Shown in pieces: positions 34,103 through 46,358 of a stretch of 64,000 bases of DNA (position 1 is the stretch's first letter; each line of letters starts with the position of its first letter). The position numbers and the translations under genes are program-made. Source of the DNA: Pelodera strongyloides. Its lineage: Eukaryota; Nematoda; Chromadorea; Rhabditida; Rhabditidae. The DNA lies in NCBI GenBank assembly GCA_036852015.1, contig JAANDG010000053.1, forward strand, positions 124,001-188,000, written 5' to 3'. Below the pieces are notes generated by a model. The model ran no database searches, had not been told where the DNA came from, and saw only the letters and a program-made list of their open reading frames with translations.

Positions 34103-35123
34103 GTTGGGGTGTTTGTTATCTATGGGTAATGTGAGTTTGAAGTGAAAGAGTTAACAAGTGATAACGGGAAAAATCAATAAAACAATAAATGTGGCTGGAT
34201 CGCGGCCTAAGCCTTGATCCCCATCAGCCTGACGCTGAAAATATCATTTTAGCAGAACAACAAATGTTAAACTTAAAGTGAGACATAAGCTTAAAAGTTA
34301 ATTTGCTCCAAACATCAAACCCGTCCAGGTTTCATATACTCTACCCTGTTTCTACGTAATGCTAAGGACGGTTTGTACAAACACAACAATACAAACACAA
34401 TCACAATATATTCAAGTATCAAATAGGGACAAGAGTCCACTTCTATAGAGACTTGCAAGTTTATAAGATAAAAGTTTATTACAGAATAATTTAAAAGAGA
34501 AACATGCAAGTGAGAGAGAAAAAAAGGAAATCGCATAAGCGAGAAACAAAAAGAATTTAAAGAACTACAAAGTACAAGAGATGCTGCTAATAGTGAATCA
34601 AAGGACTACTGTAGAAATCTATGTACTAAAACAAAGAAAACATCATACCTCGTAAGTTCGGAGAACACAGTACCCTACCCGATACAGTAGTAGACAATAG
34701 AGATGTCTCATAGAGACATAAGTCTGACGGTGGAGTGAATGACAACTGACCAAGAGTGTTACCGGCATGAGCTTAAATACTAACACGGCAGATGTATCAA
34801 ATTGCCAATGGGATAGCCCAAGGCGAGACAATTATATAAAAATATTCTATGCGTCTTAAGAAATCAGAAAACCAACAAATGATCACTAGCTGATCACAGA
34901 AATATCTTAAAGGTACAACAGATGTACAATTTACTAACGAGAGGAAACACACAAGTTCAAATAATCAACAGATGTGAACAAGAAAACATTAACACGATAG
35001 AGATCAGATTATGAGGATCAATCATCACTATATCAAACGCAACGCGCACCGCGCATGCAAAGGGAGAAATAACTACGGTGCACATAGCGGGGAGTAGAAA
35101 GCAGGCAACATGGTTGTTGCACT
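34103..35123 (-). repeat. 5' LTR of the retrotransposon
   Basis: Near-identical partner of 24943-25963. Should contain the element's promoter. Open frames of 73 and 62 codons that recur identically in both LTRs are not genes. Confidence 0.9.
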
Positions 35124-35128
35124 TGAAA

Positions 35129-38100
35129 TCAAGCCACTGTTATCAATATACACTAGTGTTGGCCACCAGCTCTGTTGTTCGTATCTTAACATACAGTTTT
35201 TGCTAAATGAGAGCAAAACGAGATGCGCACCTCATTTTTTAAACCACCATGTTTCAACCGCACTGGGCACTGCATCAGAGTTGTTTTTTGAAAATTCATC
35301 CAATCCTATCAACTATCAACAATAAGCGCGTCGAGCCCTCTATCAATAAGTATATAAGACTAGGTATTCTTCAAACAATTCCACATGTCAGCATGTTCAT
35401 TGATATTTTCCTCTCAAAAATGGTGAGAGCCAACTTTCCTCTTTCTATTGCCACACTTTTATTCGTTTATTTACAAAAGTGAAATGCAAACACACAAATT
35501 AGCGCCTTTTATTTTATGTATCAAATGAAGGGTAATAAATTTGGCGCTAGTTGTTTCCGTTTGAATTATTGGCGATGGAGACGCGAGATAAGGAATTTTT
35601 AGGGAGGGAGAGAGAGAGAGAGAGAGGGAGTAAAGAGGTAAGGAAGGGAGGGAGGGAGTAAAGAGGTAAAGAGAGCGCAGAGAGGCAGACTAGTTCTAAC
35701 TGTAAGCCCGACATATAGTTACTACACTGTGGGAGGTTCATTAGTAATCATTGGCGCAAGATGTGAGGCTTATTTAAATTTCCTACAACAATAGAAGAGC
35801 TTATTGCGATGCCAAGTTCTACTTTTTGAAAAAATTTTATGAACTTCACCATAGCCCATAGCAGTACAGAGATTCCCTACAACCATATTATACCCTCTAT
35901 GGTGTAGCTGGCATTCAACATTCTAGAATGTTTGAAAGTTTGAATGGTTTCATATGCCTTAGCGCCCAAGGGTCTATCATCCTAAGACCTATCATTAGCA
36001 GTTTTAGTAAGACCCTAAGGGCGCATTTCTGTTGTACAAAAGGCACTAAAAGGTGTCAATCGCTGGGGTCATTAACCCCATAATGTACAGCAGGTGTCGA
36101 TGCCCTAATTTGCATAAGATGTTAGGTAATTTGTCACAAATAAACATACGACTTCCTTATCGTAGTCTAATATGTCTAATATCCTATAATACAATGCAAC
36201 AAAATCACATAATTTGTGTGCACAAATATTGTTAGTGCGCTTTCACGGGGCGGCTGCCTCAAAGCTGAGTAGACGTATGTATGGGTTGACCAACATCATC
36301 ATCCAGCAACTTTTGTTCTTCAGAACCATAAGAAAATGACATCTTAAACTAAATTAGATGAAGTCAGAACTTTAGGAATGATAACCAGTTCAGTCTTAAT
36401 TCACTCGCTCCCGCCACTGGTTAGTATATTCCGGCAGCAAAAGGTGAGGATATAGGCGGCTTCGGCCGGCAGTTTCTAAATATTGACAGCTTTTCTCTCA
36501 TACGAATCCGTGCCCATATGCAGATTCAGCTTCACAGCGTAAACGGAGGAAGCAGATCTACAACTCTAGGCGCCAAAAACTTAACCTTGATTCAACTTGA
36601 ATCCGATTGAGTCATGTGACGTCGTGCTTCAGCCTCGTCTAATTCACTTTCTCGTTTGAGTACTGTACTCGGGAGGATCCTCCTTTTCCTCCTCCCACTA
36701 TCTCACACTCCCTCTCTCTCTCTCCCTCTCTCCCTCCCTCCCTCTCCCTCCCGAGCCTCCCCGACCTCTCCCTAGTGATTGATGGGTGAGGACTGGCACC
36801 GGGTGCTGTCAGTCGGTCCCCATCGTCTAACCCAGTCGGGTCGATTTATTGGCCTCCAAACACTCATTCCCCGAACACTACATTTCATCCCAATAAACAC
36901 CCCTCCATATTTATGACCTATTATTATTTGACTACGGTAATGGCGGTCATTTTGTCGGGATACTGTGGAAATTGTGAATATAGGGACGAACACGGGGTGG
37001 GGTGGGAAATTTTTGAGATTTAACACATATAATAATGTATATATGATAATTTGATTGAGATTGCGTAAACGATAAGAATATATAATTCGTTCCAACTTTT
37101 AGCAACAGGTTTTGTGCTTTACTCAGGTGTTTGTTGAGAATTTGTTTACCCTTTCAAAACTATGCTTATGACAAACGTTCAAAGTTCATTACGGTGTTGT
37201 CAGTGTCCATTAGCTTATTAAGTCGAATTCCTCTCTCAACAACTCCCTATGTATTTTCTAGACCAAAAATCATAAGTTACTATTGGTTTTATGTGCAGCG
37301 TGCTATTAATTCCATAATACTAAACAATGGTTCACTTGCATTCTCATATATTTATACCTTCCATACTTTCAACCTGGGAATATTATGTAAATTAGATCCG
37401 GTAAAGTCTTCGCTTACGGTTATCAAGATAGCTCATTTCTGTAATTTTCTGGGTTAATCCAAAGAAAAAAGAAAAACCGTCTTTCTATGCCAAATGATGC
37501 ATTCGAGTGATTTGTCATCTGAAATTGTGTACATTCATCATGGCGGCTCCATTCTCACTCTTCTATATGGGCTCTAGAAGTGAATTGATGGTCCCAAGAG
37601 GGCACCAAGTGGTGTATATGGGTCTCTTACTTCTTACTTGAAACTTACTCCAATAACTCAATAGGCTTGCAACACCCAGGTCTTTTCTTATTTTACACAT
37701 GACGGCTATCGCCGCCTGAGGCGACTTAAAGGGATCAGCTCACCTTAAATTGTGTCTGTTTTTTGTTTCTTTATTTTCTATAAGGGATGATAAATATTTG
37801 GAATAGAAAAAGTAGTGTTCAATTTCAATACTCACGAAGATATTGGGTGATAAAGTGGTGGATTGATCGGGCCGACATGCAAAAAGGGCAATTATCCTAT
37901 ACAAACAAGGCAGGACAATTGCCCTTTTTGCATTTCGGCCCGATCAATCCACCACTTTATCACCCAATATCTTCGCGAGTATTGAAATTGAACGCTACTT
38001 TTTCTATTCCAAATTTTTACTATCCCTTATAGAAAATAAAGAAACAAAAAAAACAGACACAATTTAAGGTGAGCTGATCCCTTTAATCAGGCCCAGGCGA

Positions 38101-38600
38101 TCCTACTAAAATGATCATACTACCTACTTATATGAACGTCTGAAACGTATCTTCCAAGTTTATGTGTTAAAATTCGATTGCGCTCATTTTGAAGAGTTGC
38201 GAAGAAGGACTACTTATATCAAACGCTTGAAACGTAGAATTCCGTTTCGTTCACACAAAAAAATAATAAAATAAACTCTTCTCCTTTATATGATAAGATA
38301 TATGTTTGGTATGTTTGATTACTAAACACGCTTGGACTCGTGTCTGCGTAGAACAACTCATCAATTCGTACTCTCGTCTTTCCTACCTTATTTCGTGTTT
38401 TTTCATGTCCCTTATTGTTAGATGCTCCCTTTCGAAGGGCACAGTAGTTGTTATTTGTATCCATACTTTTTTTGCACGCTGTCGTATTCATGCTGCTAAA
38501 ACAGGAGCGCAGAAGGAATCTCTTACTCATTGCTTTATTTCTTCAGATACTGCAAATTCATCCAGCAGACAAGAACACGATAATTGAAGGCTAATGTCTA
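35129..38600. other. Intergenic, repeats only
   Basis: No gene recognised. Contains GA-rich tracts (35600-35690), a CT-rich tract (36700-36765), a GC-rich 36240-36490 stretch, the hairpin GACGGCTATCGCCGCCTGAGGC at 37701-37722, a TTAA MITE, and a repeat (38090-38320) resembling 63700-63890. The acceptor TTTCTTCAG at 38539-38547 suggests a trans-splice site or 5'UTR intron for the kinase-like gene. Confidence 0.6.
37726..38086. mobile_element. TTAA-bounded MITE (TTAAAGGGATCAGCTCACC)
   Basis: An almost perfect 361-bp palindrome: left TTAAAGGGATCAGCTCACCT, right AGGTGAGCTGATCCCTTTAA, with arms complementary nearly to the centre (GCAAAAAGGGCAATT / AATTGCCCTTTTTGC). It appears to be nested in another dispersed repeat whose uninterrupted relative is at 63659-63890. 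Confidence 0.92.
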
Positions 38601-40810
38601 ATGGGCATGCCCTCACTAAAGGCTGCCGCATTTCTTATTACGGTACTTTGCGTTGTGCAATTCCGGGTAGAATTGTTGGATTACGCGCTCTACATTGAGG
38701 ATATCTACTTTCCCGAAGGACAAGGTATACGTTTCCATATTTTGGGAAATAAAAGAAGCGGTTCGAAAATAGGTGTTGATATTCTGTAGGATCATGTATT
38801 AAAAGATGTAAGAGCATCTTAATGCTCTGTGATTGATCAGTTCCAGGAAAAACGGTTTCTGGAATTGTCTCTTATTTTAGTTGATTGAATAGTTGCACTA
38901 GATCCCCAGATATTGGATCTTCTTAGCTACGCCGCCAGTGAATACATTCAACTATTTAGAATACGAAGAAAGCGTCAAATGGATGTCTGAGAACATTATG
39001 TGGACCAATAAAGGATATAAAATCAGCGGAATTGACAGTAAGCAATACATTAATGGCGTCAACTGTTAACCGTATTTGTGGTATGCAAAAGACAATGGCA
39101 GACATTGCATATATGCTTTGTATAATCATAGGTCTCTAAAATTTTGTGGATTTGGTCAGGCAGAACCTTTCCAAAAGTAACTCACAAACGAATCGAATCT
39201 TTCCAGGAGCCTTGCTCAACTGCAACCTTCTCAACAAAACAAAATTGATAAAAATCGGCTCTGGATGGAGCAAAGATGTATTTGCTATGGAAAATTTGGC
39301 CGTAAAGGTACCGAATGAACACGGTGCATCATTTTACAACTGTCTTCGGAGACATTTCGGCAGTGTTAACTCGGTAAGTTAGTTTGTATTGCAATACAAT
39401 GTGATGTTATCTTTTTACTATTAGGAGAAGTTGGTCTGACATGGTCCCCGTTCCCCGTCATAGTTTTGCTACCGAAATAAGGGCATTGTAAGTGTGGGAC
39501 TCATGAACAAAACCTGTAGACTGCGAGATACAATATTCAAAGCTTGTGACTTGATCGGTCCTGATGGTTCGCTTTTTGCTGAGCGATGAGTTCCAAATGA
39601 CGAATTGCTCGGTCGTCATGGGGGAGTCGCCTTGATTTTCTCCTCCTGGTGGATTGAGTAGATCACAAGTTTACTAACAACTTATTATACGCCTAAGCCC
39701 AGTCTAGTTCAATGATTACAAAAATATTACAGACTGAAATCTGCCGAATGACCTTTGTTCAATCGTTTGTGAACGAAATTCGAATACTAAACAATCTACA
39801 AGGCGATGAAAATATTCCAAAAGTGAGTTGGTATTTCTTTACTGAAGTGTTTTATTTGCCTTGCTAAAGCTCTCATCCATACTCGCGTCTTATTTTGCTA
39901 CGCTGCTGATCGTGATACGAGTTTTAGAGTGTTGCAATCAATAGTAGACTTTTTTCGACCAAGTAATCCCCTATAATTGGTTATCTCAAATAATATGTGA
40001 TTAACTTTTCAGCTTTTTGGTTACTGTCTGCCGGAGAATCCGGAGAAAAGCCTAGAAGGAATGCGTATTTTGGTCGAACGCGGGAGTCCAGTTGACGTAG
40101 TCTACCTGGTGCAGCTCGAGTTTCAACAACGAGTCAAAATTGTGTTGGATCTCATAAAATTCTTGAAAAGGCATAGGACACTGGACTTCCGAGACCTTCG
40201 ACGGCAGCAGGTATAATAATAGAAAACATAATAATATTTCTAAAAATTCTAGAATATAGAAACACCTAAACTACCTGAAATGTCTTTTCATTAAAACACT
40301 AATTCTTATTGTTCTTAAAATTAAAAGTTTCAGTTTGTCCACATAAACGGTCGTCTTTTGTACATTGATTTCGATGACGTCACGGAGCGTGCTGCGGGAG
40401 ACTACGGTATATTTTCGGTTCACCTTATATTGTTCTTATTCAAGAAGTTAAGCATTTCTGTTTACGCTCAATTTGCTAAGCATTCCTAGGATTGCTTGGA
40501 GGAAAAATATAAAGCATTTAACATGGTTGTTGCCATTCTGATCTGATAATGAATGAACCTTTTTGTTTGAAGCTCGCAAATGATTATTTATATGTAAAAT
40601 TTCATTTAATTAATCAATAAAAAATGATTTACATTTACAGACGACGTGCACACGGCTTCTCGTATATTCAAGTCATTCGTTTCTGATTTGCTATCGATTG
40701 GAGCTCCACAAAAACATACGCAAACATTCTGGCACTTGGAGAATTTACATGCTAATAACGCCCTAACCTTACGGCTTTTGGAAAATTTTGTGAGAGGCTT
40801 ATTAAGTTAA
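38601..40810 (+). CDS. FAM69/DIPK-like divergent secretory protein kinase, 310 aa
   Basis: Exons 38601-38724, 38927-39037, 39207-39373, 39733-39822, 40013-40210, 40334-40406, 40641-40810; all GT-AG, phases agree, 311 codons with stop. The N-terminus (LKAAAFLITVLCVVQF) is a signal peptide or anchor, so the kinase-like domain faces the secretory lumen. Visible kinase elements: a glycine-rich-like strand LIKIGSGWSKDVF; AVKVP with the candidate ATP-binding Lys; FVNEIRILNNL (alpha-C with Glu); LDFRDLRRQQFVHINGRLLYI in place of the HRD loop; and DFDDV in place of DFG. This pattern suits the FAM69/DIPK group better than ordinary Ser/Thr kinases. Substrate and activity are unknown. A second ATG at 38607 is possible. 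Seven small exons with introns of about 100-360 bp. Family call is by motif pattern only. Confidence 0.72.
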
Positions 40811-41614
40811 ATTTAGCCAATGTAATATTCATTAGACAGCTATTCCTGTGCAATTAGACTACGATTTACTGTGTTTTTTGTTATGAACACCATTGTTTTT
40901 TGTTATGAACACCATTGTATTAGGATTATGTAATGTAGAATAATACAAACGATAATGTTTCATTAGATATTTATAATAACAATGTAATGCAAAATAGCTA
41001 GTTCGTCAATGTCAATGCATGAAATGGAAGTTATTGATCCTGAGAAATTAGTGATTTACGCTTACGGGTACGATAGACGAGTAATATGTTTTTCTTGGTT
41101 ACTTTTTAGTGCATCACGGTGAGGACAGGGTATTGTGTACATAACCATTTTCTGGTTTTATTAACTTTTTTGATTATTACTTTTCTTTCGGGTAAATAAA
41201 AGTTCACATATGTTGCTCTATTTTGAAATCATGTGTTTTGATTTGATAAACTGCGGATTTTAGTGTGACATTGCCTTGTTGCTCTCTGAAGGAAATTCTC
41301 AACAATTTCTCCGCGAACATCGCGTTTCATTAGCTTAATTTTATTAGGAAAATTTCTAAACGATTTTTAATATATATATATACTTTCAAAAAAGAGTTGA
41401 AAAGTTCGTTGAACATATAATAGTGCAATTTTTGCATACAATACACATAACATAACTAACACGGGGCGGGCGCATTTCTAAATCAGAAGTCAGATGTTGA
41501 TTTTTGAGACCATAGTGGATAATTATACACGTATACCTGTGCTCTAAAACCAAGCCAGTTTTTGTTATCAACATTTCTTAGTAAGATAGATAAAATATTT
41601 TTTTATAAGTTTGA
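40811..41614. other. Intergenic between convergent genes
   Basis: About 800 bp between the kinase-like gene stop and the UGT stop. AT-rich, with AATAAA near 41195 as a candidate poly(A) signal. No gene recognised. Confidence 0.6.
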
Positions 41615-44600
41615 TTACTGTTGCTTTGACTTAAATGGATAACCCAGATGTAAGTTAGGCAGCGTTTTCAGCAGTAACTTGACACTATACCAACTAAGAG
41701 CAATTGAGATTGTAATTATCAATATTAGAGAAATTAAAAGTAAGATGTACACATCAATCATGCTTCGAGCTAGAAAACCGATTCTTCTTCCAGCCGTGTC
41801 AAAGGTGGAAAAATTGCCAAACTTTCCGCAAAATTCCACATTTTTCACTAAAAGTTGTGCTGGGGAAATAGGCCTGCTTTGCATTATTTCAGCGATGCGT
41901 CGCGAGGACTCGTGAATACTAAAATATAATAGTAAATTACTTCTAACACACCATTAATCTGCACAAACACATACATATACACATACAAAGCCCACGTCCA
42001 CCACCCAAACCCACACACACACCCACATTCACACACACATTCACACACACATTCACACACACTCACACATACACACACCCACACATACGTACGCAAACAT
42101 TGACACACATGCACCCACGCAAAAATAAATTATCTACCTTTTATCGGAGAGTACTCTGTGAATTGCCTTTTCCAACAAGTCTCCTCCTTTCAACAAATCA
42201 GACTTTGGCACTTTCACTCCACAATTCTTCCTTTGCACGACATGTGCATTTCTTGTTTGATCACCAAATAAAGGCACCACGATCATTGGGATTCCTTAAA
42301 TAGTTTGTTTTATAAATGAGGTTTCTTACGTGCGCTGCCTACACTTGCCCGTAGGCTGACCCGCGTCCCGGTCAACGCTTAGCGGTGTAGCTTTTTTTTA
42401 TGAAAGAGATCTCAGACGGTTGTCTTGTAGCTTGGACAAAACTGATTATACATACAATACTATAGAAATAAAAATTCAACAGACTGTGGCTTACTTATTG
42501 TTAGTACTATCATATGAGCTTGAGCCATGGGAATATGAACAAATTATCTGTCAGATTCACTGATAAAACTCTGTTCAATTTAATGTACCTGCAGCCATTG
42601 CTTCCGAAACGGAGCCCATTCCCCCGTGTGTGATAAAAGCACTCATACGTGGATCGCCTGCATTATAACTCATTTATTCGTTTTTATTTTTGAACCTTTA
42701 CCTTTACGTTTATCAGGTTAAACGGACTGTCTTGTGTTGTTTTTAACTGAACTTTTCAATTTAAGCAATAATTTAACAGCTCTGTGATGTAGAGAACAAG
42801 ATAACTAAGTTCATGTTTGTCGAAATATCTAAGCCTAAGTCTAAGCCTAAACGGAGTACCTAATAGTTCCCGTTGCGGTGCCCAAGGACTGAGTGCAAGA
42901 TTTGGATAGTTCTCGTGGAAAGTTGCCGTTTGTGATTCGTATTTCCAAATAAAGGTGACCTGAAATCAAGTTAGTTACTCAGCAAGTTTTCCTTGTTGAC
43001 AACGTCTGTCTGTCTACGTTTCGCCTTTCTTTCCATCTTTTGAACCAAATTTTCTTGGGCTATTAGGAAAAATTGCTGCGCTATGCTCTTACTTATTTGG
43101 TTTAGTTAGGCAAAATACCACTATACTAGTAGAAAAAAATCCTGCAAAATATGTGTACCTCAGGGAACTTTTCGATTGTGTTCAGTATGGATGTGCGAAG
43201 TTTTTTGGGCATGGTTTCGCTTGGCAAAACGGATCCGAAAGAAAGAAAGATATTGTAAGGTCTTTGGGATAACACTTGGGAAAATGCCTGAATAAATGGA
43301 ACATTATAGTGTGCCTAATAAGGCCTTATGTGTTAGGGTAGTTAGTTGGGATCATTTTGTCAGACCCTTATTAATACTCGTAATTAGCTTGCGCATGGAT
43401 TTTGCGTTGTTCAGCTAAATCAGTTGCGAGCTCTAGTTTGCCTGACCGCTGACTGGTGTAGCCTCACCGACCTAACTGCCCCAAGTCACAGCGTTGCTTG
43501 TTGTGGCAGCAACATCTGCTACTGTAGTAGCATCACCTCCTTTCTAATTCTAATCCCTTTACATCACGACTTGTTGGTTAATCGCTACATTCTTTATTAC
43601 CCTAACAAACAGTAAAAAAAACTGGTTAAGACGACCATGCGTATTGTTTAACGTAACAGTAGCATAGCTCAAGTTACGGTTTGCAATCACTAAGGAGCAT
43701 TGTTTTACATATAAATAAACTCCAACCTCGCTCAAATTGCCCTTTGTTCTAAGCGAAATGCCTCCAATATCAACGATTTTGTGAAGAGTTGGACGTGGAA
43801 AATCGATGAGCGGGTCCGAGTTTGTGATCGCCAGAGAAGATCTGGCCATCAAGTCCTGAAACAGTTTATTTCTATGTTTGAGAAAGGAACACTGAATCGA
43901 CTTGTACAGGGGTAGCAATTCCGCGTTAGATAGTCATGTATGGTGGCGCGCGAGGCACACAATCAGGCACCTCGACCTTTTTTTCACATTTGAATGTAAA
44001 CATTTGTTCATTTTTACCTCAAATGACGGGAAGGAGGTGCCAAATTCACTGCTGAATGCCGTGTGAACCTTGTCGCTAATTTGCTTGAAAAAGTAATTGG
44101 TAGCCAATGATGAGATAAAGTTTGTTGCCCTGCCAAGAACTGAAGAATCTTCATCGCTGACTGGACCCATGTAGCCTGAAGGAGTTTTTTTTAGAAAACA
44201 AAGTACAGGATCGCTCGCAAAGCTTTGGCGCTTGGGTGGTCATATGCGGCCAAAAAAGATCTATTGTGCGCGGAGCACGGCATAGGAGTAGCGCCCCAGA
44301 TGGGCGCTCGCTTTTTCGGGTTCATTGATAATACCGCCCATACAAATCACATGCACTATGGATCCAAATTTTTGTGAATAGTTTAGCCACGTGATTACCG
44401 ACTTGGAACAAAGCTAGCCTCCAGTGGCATTCCAATATGCAATCCCATGTAGTCAAAGAGGACAGTAGAACTGGCAATGACTGTCGACCGAACGCCGGCA
44501 ATATGTAAAATTCCTAAACGGTAAAAAAAAAATAGATTAGCACATTGCGTATCATATCACGATTTCACGGCTTACTTATCGACGAAGGTCAGGTCAAAGC

Positions 44601-46358
44601 TGCAATGGCTAGCATCATTGGCCACCTGTTGACAAAAAACTGGTTAAGCTATGTCCCAGAAACGTATCCTACCATTTGATCTAGCTAAACACCAGCCTGT
44701 GAGAAAAAATACAAGAGTCCATAGTGCCAAGGACAAACCATAGTAGAAGGTTTATTTGCAGCACATTAGGTGCTCTGTTTTGAGTCATATTTTTTGACTT
44801 CATCATATTTATGTCGCATTTTTCAAATTTTCATGTCCTTTGAAAATTAGCGTACCTAGTCCACAATAGTCAAACTGCTCAGTGATGCCAACATCGAAAT
44901 GCTCGCTTTTTAGTTTTTCAAATAATCCTGGTGTATTGATGATGTCTGGAAATGTAGGAGTTACGATGCCTTCGGATAATGGCTGGAAAAAATACCGAAC
45001 AAATCCGGAAGCTTTGTCCGTGTATCAATCGATTACATCTATGCATCTCGTACACAACTACAGTAACTTTTACAAATATATGCCCGCGGTACCCCGGGTA
45101 CACCCTATTTCCTACGTCATTTAGCTCTATGTTTGCCCTGAAGATACGCATTTATAAGTTTGAGTTTAACAGTAGAAATCAGAGATTGGTTTTGACTGAC
45201 CTATGCATTGGTGATAGAAACCATTTGCTAGATAGGGTGCTGCCTGAAAATAACAAAGGCCTTTAGCACTGTAGCTTACTGGAGCTGGAAGTGTTTCTAA
45301 TCAACATTTAAACAATGTGGTTATTGTTGTGTTGTACAAGATAGCATAGAACTCCGGTTGTCAACCACACTCGGATTGGACTGGACCCAAATGACTTCGA
45401 TTCTGGCCCGTCACAACTTTAAAACCAAAACCCGGAGAGGGAGTGATGGGCGATCACTCCTGACCCTAGCCCGAAGACGTCGAACAGTTTGTCATCTGGA
45501 ACTCGTCTCCTAACCTCCACGGAGCATGTCATAAACAACCTTGAGCACTATAGTACTGTATCACCTTTGAATAAAGGTGCAGGCTCATGAAGCATACAAG
45601 GATATTAGTTAGTCAAATGCGAAACATATGTAAATCGTATACTTACCGGAAGTAGCCCAATGGGACTTTCCGGGTCATTAGTCCACAAGGGCGGCATACC
45701 GTATTGCACGAGTTCCGTGAAAATACGGACGGTCTCTTTATTTGGGGGAATTTTATATTCCTTTCCACGATGTTTACCCACATCCTTTGCTACCGGAATA
45801 TGATGAGGCACAATGGAAGTCTAAAAAAAAAGATATGATTTTCAAAATAGAAATGAGCTTATTTATGTAACCTTAGCATCCTTCGGTCGTTCATGCCGAT
45901 GTTGGTTGCTATTCCAAGAAAAAATACCCCACTAAGAATTCGTATAGTAATTGGCAATTCACATATACATTCACACGGCACACACGCTCACAGACCGGTA
46001 AAACAAGGCATACAACTAAGCCGTTTTGACTTATGTAGACATAGCTAGTAGACCCGTATACGGTTTTTAGTTGTCGGTAGTGGTTTTTAGTAGTTTTTCG
46101 TAGTAGTATGTTACTCCCCAGCAGTACGGGTAGTTTCTAGTTAGTAATTTTATCCCCGTTGGCATTTAAAGGCTCGGTGAAAACCATAAAATATACAAAA
46201 AAGCATCATACCACATTATGTCCGGCTTCAATGAGTACATCTCTCACGTTCGCCATAAACGTGATATGACTATGAAACGCCAGAGGATGATAAATAAGAA
46301 TATTTAGGGAGTTGATTACTTGAAAGCATAAGAATAGCAGAATTTGGGGTCTATGCAT
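41615..46358 (-). CDS. UDP-glucuronosyl/glucosyltransferase (UGT), 534 aa
   Basis: Minus-strand exons in coding order: 46358-46212, 45820-45647, 44982-44856, 44513-44403, 44175-44018, 43855-43727, 43287-43159, 42959-42860, 42657-42589, 42294-42138, 41918-41615; phases join and total 535 codons, the usual UGT length. Family role: transfers a sugar from a UDP-sugar to small lipophilic acceptors; ER membrane, catalytic domain lumenal. Landmarks: signal peptide (ILLFLCFQVINSLNILIY), catalytic-position His in LAFHSHITFMANV, FDVGITEQFDYCGLG, NIFLSFGSVLP, VTFIWKYE, and the UDP-sugar signature WAPQRELLGDPRMSAFITHG continuing GMGSVSEAM..VPLFGDQTRNA. A C-terminal membrane span (VYILLLISLILIITISIALS) is followed by a cytosolic tail KSKQQ. 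The ATG is immediately after ATTACAG, a likely trans-splice acceptor. The second intron carries a dispersed repeat. Confidence 0.95.
42830..42851 (-). repeat. Telomere-like repeat beside a UGT 5' splice site
   Basis: The minus strand reads TTTAGGCTTAGACTTAGGCT starting 8 bases after the exon that ends at 42860. Degenerate copies of TTAGGC. Confidence 0.8.
45469..45600 (+). repeat. Dispersed repeat R in UGT intron 2
   Basis: Starts CCGAAGACGTCGAACAGTTT-GTCATCTGGAACTCGTC and ends AATAAAGGTGCAGGCTCATG. Antisense relative to the UGT. Related to 24558-24692 and 49902-50032. Confidence 0.7.

Larger units (their letters stand above)
24943..35123 (-). mobile_element. Ty3/gypsy-type LTR retrotransposon, 10.2 kb, recent insertion
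   Basis: Minus-strand element. Two 1,021-bp LTRs (24943-25963 and 34103-35123, exactly 9,160 bp apart) differ at only two positions that I saw: 24948/34108 and 25026/34186. Flanks carry TGAAA on each side (24938-24942 and 35124-35128), a 5-bp target duplication. A PBS starts immediately inside the 5' LTR and a purine tract abuts the 3' LTR. Gene order is gag, protease, RT, RNase H, integrase, which is the Ty3/gypsy order. There is no env-like frame after pol. Two frame breaks interrupt pol (near 29370 and at 28240-28262), so this copy probably cannot move by itself. Confidence 0.93.

Noticed and set aside
38219..38530. Minus-strand 103-codon frame upstream of the kinase-like gene
   Set aside because: No signal, motif or acceptor. 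It overlaps a dispersed repeat and the likely 5' leader acceptor of the plus-strand gene.
44565..44632. Minus-strand exon-like segment reading HCSFDLTFVDK, resembling a UGT motif
   Set aside because: Its phase does not fit the next exon, whereas 44982-44856 carries FDVGITEQFDYCGLG in the right phase and place.
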